Assembly (NCBI RefSeq): GCF_022678645.1
Contig: NZ_JALBWV010000073.1
Span: forward strand, 1 to 40,777
Origin: Saccharopolyspora soli
Lineage (GTDB): Bacteria; Actinomycetota; Actinomycetes; Mycobacteriales; Pseudonocardiaceae
DNA length: 40,777 nucleotides
Direction: 5' to 3'
The translations under genes and the position numbers were made by a program. Position 1 is the stretch's first letter. Each line of letters opens with the position of its first letter. The notes under the pieces are model-generated. The model searched no databases. It had not been told where the DNA came from and saw only the letters and a list, made by a program, of their open reading frames with translations. This document shows positions 35,497 through 40,777 of this stretch, in pieces.

Positions 35497-36482
35497 TGAT
35501 GAGCCTGCTGGAAGTGTCCAACCTGCGGGTCGAGTTCCGCACCGAGGACGGCCCGGTCATCGCCGCCAAGGACGTCTCGTTCACGTTGGCGGAAGGCGAA
35601 ATCCTCGCCCTGGTCGGCGAGTCCGGCTGCGGGAAGTCGGTGACCGCCATGTCGATCCCGCGCCTGCTGGACCGCGACAGCACCACCCTCTCCGGGTCCG
35701 TCGTGCTGGACGGGGTCGAGCTGACGGGCCTGCCCGAGAAGAAGATGCGGGACATCCGCGGCGCGGAGATCTCGGTCGTCTTCCAGGAGCCGATGAGCTC
35801 GCTGAACCCGGCCTACCCGGTCGGCCGCCAGATCGCCGAAGTGCTCCGGCGGCACGAGCGGATATCCGGTGCGCAGCTGCGCCAACGCGTCGTGGAACTG
35901 CTGGAGCTGGTCGGCATCCCGGACGCGGCGCAGCGGGTCCGGGCGTATCCGCACGAGCTCTCCGGTGGCATGCGGCAGCGGGTGATGATCGCCATCGCGG
36001 TGGCGTGCAACCCGAAGGTGCTCATCGCGGACGAGCCGACCACCGCCCTGGACGTCACGATCCAGGCGGGAATCCTCGACGTCATCCGCAACCTGCGCGA
36101 CGCCCTGGGCACCGCCGTCATCCTGATCACCCACGATCTGGGTGTGGTCGCGGACATCGCGGACCGGGTGGTGGTGATGTACGCCGGACGCCCCGTGGAG
36201 CAGTCGCCGACTCGGGAGATCTTCGACCAGCCCCAGCACCCGTACACCCTCGGGCTGCTCGGCGCGCTGCCGGGCCGAGCGGTGTTGCGCGGCGGACGGC
36301 GTCGACTCACCGAGATTCCAGGTCTGGTGCCACCGCCCACCTCCGACCCGGACGAGTGCCAGTTCGCCGCGCGGTGCGGCCGGGCCAGCGACGTCTGCAC
36401 GGCGTCCCGCCCGATCGCCGAGGAGGTCCGCGGCGGCCACTTGGTCGCCTGCCACCACCCTGGACCGGGAGGAACACCATGA
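35496..36482 (+). CDS. Peptide ABC transporter ATP-binding protein, DppD-like
   Basis: 328-aa ATPase: Walker A VGESGCGKSVTAM, Q-loop VFQEPMSSLNPAY, signature HELSGGMRQRVMIAIAVACN, Walker B LIADEPTTALDVT, H-loop ITHDLGVVADIA. It has the oligopeptide-transporter C-terminal extension with clustered Cys (CQFAARCGRASDVCTASRP), which in this family can bind an iron-sulfur cluster. ATG 35496 overlaps the DppC stop; a second ATG follows directly. Confidence 0.96.
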   Translation: MMSLLEVSNLRVEFRTEDGPVIAAKDVSFTLAEGEILALVGESGCGKSVTAMSIPRLLDRDSTTLSGSVVLDGVELTGLPEKKMRDIRGAEISVVFQEPMSSLNPAYPVGRQIAEVLRRHERISGAQLRQRVVELLELVGIPDAAQRVRAYPHELSGGMRQRVMIAIAVACNPKVLIADEPTTALDVTIQAGILDVIRNLRDALGTAVILITHDLGVVADIADRVVVMYAGRPVEQSPTREIFDQPQHPYTLGLLGALPGRAVLRGGRRRLTEIPGLVPPPTSDPDECQFAARCGRASDVCTASRPIAEEVRGGHLVACHHPGPGGTP

Positions 36483-37516
36483 GCGACGACGCCGTCCTGG
36501 AGGTCGAGGGACTCGTCAAGCACTACCGCGCGAACTCGCGGTTGCCGCGCAGGAACGGGCCGGTGCGCGCGGTGGACGGCGTCGACCTGCGCATCGCGGC
36601 GGGTGAAGTGCTGGGTTTGGTCGGCGAATCCGGTAGCGGCAAGTCGACCGTCGGCCGATGCGTCGCCCGGCTGATCAACCCGACGGCCGGTACCGTTCGG
36701 CTGCTCGGCAAGGACATCTCCACGCTCGGTCGACGCGAACTCCGGCCGCTGCGCCGCGACGTGCACGTGGTCTTCCAGGACGCGTACTCCTCGTTGAACC
36801 CGCGGCTGAGCATCGGCGCCATCGTGGCCGAACCGCTGCGCCAGCACGGCGACGGCGACCGCGCCGGGCGCCGCCGTCGGGCGGGCGAAATGCTCGAACG
36901 CGTCGGACTGGGCGCGCACCTGGTGTCGAGGTACCCGCACGAGCTCTCCGGCGGCCAGCGCCAGCGGGTCGCCCTGGCGCGGGCGCTGGTCACCGGTCCG
37001 CGGCTGGTCATCGCCGATGAACCGGTGTCCGCTTTGGACGTCTCGGTGCAGGCGTCGATCCTGAACCTGTTGCTGGACCTGCGCCAGGACATGGGGTTCT
37101 CCTGCCTGTTCATCACGCACGACCTGTCCGTCGTGGAGTTCATCAGCGACCGCATCGCGGTCATGTACCTCGGCAGGATCGTCGAGACGGCATCTCGGCA
37201 GGAACTCTTCCGCAACCCGCAGCACCCGTACACGCAGGCCCTGCTGTCGGCCGCACCGGTGCCCGACCCGACGAACGCTCGTGCCGCGCAGCGGGTGGTG
37301 CTCAGCGGTGATCTGCCCAGCCAGAGCGCGCGGGCGCGGGGATGCTCGTTCCACCCCCGGTGCCCGGTGGCCGAGGACCGCTGCCGCACCGAGACCCCAG
37401 CACTCACCGCGGTCACCGCCGAAGATCACCTCGTGTCCTGTCACCTCGTCACCGCCGACCACGGCGGACCGGATATTTCCGGTGGAAGGAGCGGTCTTGT
37501 TCACCACGCGCCCTGA
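36479..37516 (+). CDS. Peptide ABC transporter ATP-binding protein, DppF-like
   Basis: 345-aa second ATPase: Walker A VGESGSGKSTVGRC, Q-loop VFQDAYSSLNPRLSIGAIVA, signature HELSGGQRQRVALARALVTG, Walker B VIADEPVSALDVSVQ, H-loop ITHDLSVVEFIS and the C-terminal GCSFHPRCPVAEDRC. The start overlaps the DppD stop (ATGA). The 3' end overlaps the gamma-glutamyltransferase start by 20 bp, so transport and hydrolysis genes are transcribed together. Confidence 0.96.
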   Translation: MSDDAVLEVEGLVKHYRANSRLPRRNGPVRAVDGVDLRIAAGEVLGLVGESGSGKSTVGRCVARLINPTAGTVRLLGKDISTLGRRELRPLRRDVHVVFQDAYSSLNPRLSIGAIVAEPLRQHGDGDRAGRRRRAGEMLERVGLGAHLVSRYPHELSGGQRQRVALARALVTGPRLVIADEPVSALDVSVQASILNLLLDLRQDMGFSCLFITHDLSVVEFISDRIAVMYLGRIVETASRQELFRNPQHPYTQALLSAAPVPDPTNARAAQRVVLSGDLPSQSARARGCSFHPRCPVAEDRCRTETPALTAVTAEDHLVSCHLVTADHGGPDISGGRSGLVHHAP

Positions 37517-39272
37517 ACTCGTCGGCGACTTCGGCATGGTCGCCAGCACGCACTGGCTCGCGTCCGCGACCGGGATGAGCGTCCTGGAACGCGGCGGCAA
37601 CGCCGCGGACGCCGCCGTCGCTGCCGGGTTCGTGCTGCAGGTGGTCGAACCCCACCTCAACGGGCCAGGTGGCGAGGTTCCGATCCTGCTGTGGTCCCCG
37701 GCGGACGAGCAGGTGCGGGTGGTCTGCGGTCAGGGCGTTGCCCCGGCGGCGGCCAGCGGCGCGCGGCTGGCCGAGCTCGGCCTCGACCTGGTGCCCGGAA
37801 CGGGCCTGCTGCCAACGGTGGTGCCCGGCGCGTTCGGAGCCTGGCTGCTGCTCCTGCGGCGCTGGGGCACCTGGACGGTTCGAGGCGTCCTGGAACCGGC
37901 GATCCACTACGCGGAGCACGGCCACCCGCTGCTCGGGCGGGTGGCCGAGGCGATCGGCACCGTCGCGGAGATGTTCAGCGCCGAGTGGCCGACTTCAGCG
38001 CAGACCTGGCTGCCCGACGGCGCGGTCCCGACGGCCGGTAGCCGTTTCCGCAACCCCGCCCTGGCGAGCACCTACCGGCGGCTCGTCGAAGAGGCGGAAG
38101 CCGCGGGCGCGGGACGGGAGGCGCAGCTCGAGGCCGCGACCAACGCCTGGTACCGGGGTTTCGTGGCGGAAGCGATCGGCTCCTACTGCGCGTCGGCGGA
38201 GGTGATGGACACCTCGGGCCGCCGCCACGGCGGGTTGCTGACGGCCGACGACCTCGCCGGTTGGCAACCCGGTGTGGAGGAGCCGACCACGTTCGACTAC
38301 CACGGCCACACGATTTGCAAAACCGGTCCGTGGGGGCAGGGACCGGTGTTCCTGCAGCAGTTGGCCCTGCTCGCGGGCTACGACCTGGACGAGATGGGTC
38401 CAGGATCGGCGGACTGGGTGCATACCGTCATCGAGGCGGGCAAGCTCGCGTTCGCGGATCGCGAGGCGTGGTACGGCGATCCGAACTTCACCGAGGTGCC
38501 GGTCGCCGAACTGCTCAGCTCGCAGTACAACCACGAACGCCGCCAACTGATCGGCGAGTCCGCATCGCTGGAACTGCGGCCCGGCAGTCCGGCGGGACGC
38601 GCTCCGGTTCTGCCGCCCTACCCCGACATCCCGGTCACCGGTGCGGCGTCGGGCGCCGGGGAGCCCACCGTGGCGGCGACCGGCGAGACCCGAGGCGACA
38701 CCTGCCACCTCGACGTCGCGGACAGCAGCGGGATGATGATCTCCGCGACCCCCAGCGGCGGCTGGTTCCAAGCTTCGCCCACCATCCCCGGACTCGGCTT
38801 CTGCCTGAGCACCCGCGGCCAGATGTTCTGGGTGCCCGAGGGCCTGCCGAACTCGCTGCGGCCCGGCGCCCGCCCACGCACCACGCTGACCCCGTCGCTG
38901 GCGCTGCGCGACGGGCGGCCGTGGCTCGCTTTCGGCACGCCAGGCGGGGATTTCCAGGACCAGTGGTCGCTGCACGTCTTCCTCAACGTCGTCCACGGCC
39001 GGATGAACCTGCAAGAGGCGATCGACGCCCCGGAGTTCCACTCCACGCACATGCCGAGCTCGTTCTACCCGCGCGACGCCCACCCCGGCGAACTCCTGCT
39101 GGAGAACAGGTTCGACCCCGCGGTCGTCGACGAGCTGCGCAAGCGCGGCCACGTGGTGCGGGTCGAGGGCGACTGGGCCCTGGGCCGGGTCAGCGCGGTC
39201 GCCCGCGAGGACGGCTGGCTCAAGGCAGCCGCGAATCCGCGCGGCAGCCAGGGATACGCGGTCGGGCGGTGA
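37497..39272 (+). CDS. Gamma-glutamyltransferase-family protein (Ntn hydrolase)
   Basis: 591-aa member of the gamma-glutamyltranspeptidase family. The predicted autocleavage Thr402 is in RGDTCHLDVADSSGMMISAT, the form seen in YwrD-like proteins. MVASTHWLASATGMSVLERG and GGNAADAAVAAGFVLQVVEP are the conserved large-subunit start. PSGGW and FGTPGGDFQDQW are later active-site motifs. No signal peptide is seen, so it would act in the cytoplasm on imported peptides, unlike secreted GGTs. TTG 37497 has AGGAG 5 nt upstream and lies inside the 3' end of the DppF gene. Confidence 0.9.
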   Translation: MFTTRPELVGDFGMVASTHWLASATGMSVLERGGNAADAAVAAGFVLQVVEPHLNGPGGEVPILLWSPADEQVRVVCGQGVAPAAASGARLAELGLDLVPGTGLLPTVVPGAFGAWLLLLRRWGTWTVRGVLEPAIHYAEHGHPLLGRVAEAIGTVAEMFSAEWPTSAQTWLPDGAVPTAGSRFRNPALASTYRRLVEEAEAAGAGREAQLEAATNAWYRGFVAEAIGSYCASAEVMDTSGRRHGGLLTADDLAGWQPGVEEPTTFDYHGHTICKTGPWGQGPVFLQQLALLAGYDLDEMGPGSADWVHTVIEAGKLAFADREAWYGDPNFTEVPVAELLSSQYNHERRQLIGESASLELRPGSPAGRAPVLPPYPDIPVTGAASGAGEPTVAATGETRGDTCHLDVADSSGMMISATPSGGWFQASPTIPGLGFCLSTRGQMFWVPEGLPNSLRPGARPRTTLTPSLALRDGRPWLAFGTPGGDFQDQWSLHVFLNVVHGRMNLQEAIDAPEFHSTHMPSSFYPRDAHPGELLLENRFDPAVVDELRKRGHVVRVEGDWALGRVSAVAREDGWLKAAANPRGSQGYAVGR

Positions 39273-39279
39273 AAATCGC

Positions 39280-40578
39280 ATGATCGTCGCCGAGTACACC
39301 GTCCCCGGAATCCACGTCCGGGACCACCGGACATCCGTCCCGCTGAACTGGTTCGACGACCGCGACCAGGCCACGATCACGGTGTTCGCCCGAGAGCTGG
39401 TCGACCCGGTGCGCCGCCACGAGGACCTTCCGTGCCTGCTCTACCTGCAGGGCGGGCCGGGCGGGAAGTCGCCGCGGCCGGTGACGCGGCGCAGTTGGAT
39501 CGACCACGCGTTGCAAACGTTCCGCGTGGTGCTGCTGGACCAGCGCGGCACCGGCCGCAGTTCACCGGTGGACGGCGAGCTGATCGGTTCCCTCGACCCA
39601 TCGGCGGCGGCCGATTACCTGAGCTGCTTCCGCGCGGATTCCATCGTGGCCGACGCCGAACACCTGCGGAACGAGGTCTTCGGCGGGCACCGGTGGAGCA
39701 CCCTCGGCCAGAGCTACGGGGGTTTCCTCACCCTGACCTACCTGTCCCGCGCCCCGGAAGCGCTCCGCGCCTGCTACGTGACCGGCGGCCTGGCCAGCGT
39801 CCACCCGGCCGCCGCCGAGGTCTACCGGCGCACCTATCCCCGGACGGCGGCGAAGAACCGCGAGTACTACCAGCGCTACCCGGCGGACGTCGAGCGGGTG
39901 GCGCGGGTCGCCGACCTGCTGACCGGTTCCGAGGTGCTGCTGCCGGACGGCGACGTGCTCACCGTCCGGCGGCTGCAATCGCTGGGGCTGGACTTCGGCA
40001 TGAAACCCGGCTTCGAACGGATGCACTGGCTGTTCGACGAAGCGTTCACCGACGACGAGATGCGGCGGCTGTCGCCGACGTTCCTCGGCCAGATCTGGAA
40101 TCGGACGTCCTATTTGGACAATCCGCTGTTCGCGGTAATGCAGGAGAGCATCTACGGCACCGAGAACAGCGTACCGACTGCCTGGGCGGCGCAGCGGGAA
40201 CGGGCCAACCACCCCGAGTTCCGGGAGGACGCCAGGCCGTTGCTGTTCACCGGCGAAATGATGTACCCGTGGATGTTCGAGGAGATCCGCGCGCTCAAAC
40301 CGTTCCGGGCGGCGGTCGACGTCCTCGCGGCACGCGAAACCTGGACTCCGCTGTACGACCTGGAACGCCTAGCGGCCAACGAAGTACCGGTAGCGGCGGC
40401 GGTGTACTTCGACGACATGTACGTGGATTCCGGCCTGCAGCTGCAGACCGCTGGCGCGGTAGGAAACCTGCGCACCTGGGTGACCAACGAATACGAGCAC
40501 GACGGCCTGGACAGCGACCACGTGCTCCCCCACCTGATGCGCCTGATCGACGACTTCGGAGCAACCCGACCCCGCTGA
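39280..40578 (+). CDS. Prolyl-aminopeptidase-like alpha/beta hydrolase (peptidase family S33)
   Basis: 432-aa alpha/beta hydrolase. LLYLQGGPGGKSPRPV is the HGGPG oxyanion motif of prolyl iminopeptidases, LLDQRGTGRSSP follows, and Ser145 in GQSYGGF is the nucleophile. A large cap domain spans ~200-340. The base is His407 in EYEHDGL. Length and motifs match the S33 enzymes that remove N-terminal proline. It starts 7 bp after the gamma-glutamyltransferase stop, as the last gene of the peptide operon, and no signal peptide is visible. Confidence 0.92.
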   Translation: MIVAEYTVPGIHVRDHRTSVPLNWFDDRDQATITVFARELVDPVRRHEDLPCLLYLQGGPGGKSPRPVTRRSWIDHALQTFRVVLLDQRGTGRSSPVDGELIGSLDPSAAADYLSCFRADSIVADAEHLRNEVFGGHRWSTLGQSYGGFLTLTYLSRAPEALRACYVTGGLASVHPAAAEVYRRTYPRTAAKNREYYQRYPADVERVARVADLLTGSEVLLPDGDVLTVRRLQSLGLDFGMKPGFERMHWLFDEAFTDDEMRRLSPTFLGQIWNRTSYLDNPLFAVMQESIYGTENSVPTAWAAQRERANHPEFREDARPLLFTGEMMYPWMFEEIRALKPFRAAVDVLAARETWTPLYDLERLAANEVPVAAAVYFDDMYVDSGLQLQTAGAVGNLRTWVTNEYEHDGLDSDHVLPHLMRLIDDFGATRPR

Positions 40579-40671
40579 AACGCACCTGTGCCCCGCCAAG
40601 TCCGCAGCCGGTCCTGTAATCAAGCACGCGTTAGCGGACGCCCGGACCCGATCAGCTACCGACGACATCAA

Positions 40672-40695
40672 CGCAGGTCGATGAGAAAACCTGCG
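40672..40695. terminator. Hairpin between convergent genes at the right end
   Basis: CGCAGGT (40672-40678) pairs with ACCTGCG (40689-40695) across a 10-nt loop, between the S33 hydrolase (+) and the partial minus-strand gene. It probably ends the peptide operon. Confidence 0.5.
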
Positions 40696-40703
40696 ACCGG
40701 ACA

Positions 40704-40777
40704 TTACCTGGGCGGGCCCAGTTCTTCGAGCGCCTCGGCAGCGACGGCGTGCGCGGCTTCCTCCAGCTCCTCCCGCG
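40704..40777 (-). CDS. C-terminal end of an unidentified gene, cut by the window edge
   Basis: On the minus strand the last codons read REELEEAAHAVAAEALEELG, then PPR and TAA at 40704-40706. The segment is acidic and Ala/Glu-rich, probably a C-terminal helix. The rest lies outside the window, so no family can be assigned. Confidence 0.6.
   Translation of the reverse strand, partial: REELEEAAHAVAAEALEELGPPR

Noticed and set aside
1..40777. CRISPR arrays, tRNA or rRNA genes, phage or plasmid functions
   Set aside because: I looked for regular spacer repeats, cloverleaf-like sequences, integrases and replication genes and saw none; the only tandem repeat is the 139-bp pair at 9544-9821.

Overview
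The window is high-GC DNA with GTG and TTG starts, strong GGAGG-type ribosome binding sites and many 4-bp ATGA overlaps. It carries actinomycete marker families: a PucR regulator divergent from pruA, a DUF574-type methyltransferase, a CGNR zinc-finger protein, a P450 with a 3Fe-4S ferredoxin, and many TetR, MarR and HxlR regulators each beside its own enzyme cluster. It reads as chromosomal DNA of a filamentous actinomycete. A Pseudonocardiaceae member such as Saccharopolyspora is my best guess, from gene style only. The first ~110 bases are homopolymer runs of C and G and look like an assembly or read-end artefact.

Layout. 0.1-4.7 kb: proline catabolism (PucR regulator, pruA, proline dehydrogenase). 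4.8-6.3 kb: CGNR regulator divergent from an Asp-nucleophile alpha/beta hydrolase. 6.7-10.7 kb: SNF2-family helicase, two tandem 139-bp repeats that encode small ORFs, and a SWIM zinc-finger protein. 10.6-12.9 kb (minus): enoyl-CoA hydratase, DUF574 methyltransferase, cyanase. 13-17 kb: HxlR/MFS/SDR and SnoaL/TetR pairs. 17.9-19.1 kb: a two-subunit thiamine-diphosphate enzyme. 19.3-23 kb (minus): small membrane protein and a MarR-regulated DHA2 exporter with three beta-sandwich repeats fused to its C-terminus. 23.7-26.6 kb: TetR, two SDRs and a SnoaL-like protein. 26.6-28.2 kb: esterase divergent from an OhrR-like regulator. 28.3-31.4 kb: MITE-like element, SnoaL protein, ferredoxin and P450 divergent from TetR. 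32.0-40.6 kb: a seven-gene operon for peptide uptake and breakdown (lipoprotein, two permeases, two ATPases, gamma-glutamyltransferase-like enzyme, prolyl-aminopeptidase-like hydrolase). A partial minus-strand gene closes the window.

Most loci are small regulated modules: a one-component regulator faces or precedes a short enzyme or transporter operon, and an inverted-repeat operator can be seen between them. The two ends may be linked metabolically: the peptide operon at the right end could release proline and glutamate, and the Pru genes at the left end oxidise proline to glutamate. That link is inference.

The least explained structure is in the non-coding DNA. A 47-bp palindromic element occurs twice. 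A compound double-palindrome cassette occurs twice, each time between convergent genes, with a degenerate single palindrome elsewhere. A 139-bp tandem repeat sits inside the SNF2-SWIM operon. A likely MITE is bounded by a 5-bp direct repeat. Two eroded genes (DinB/DUF664-like and enolase-superfamily) survive as C-terminal fragments.
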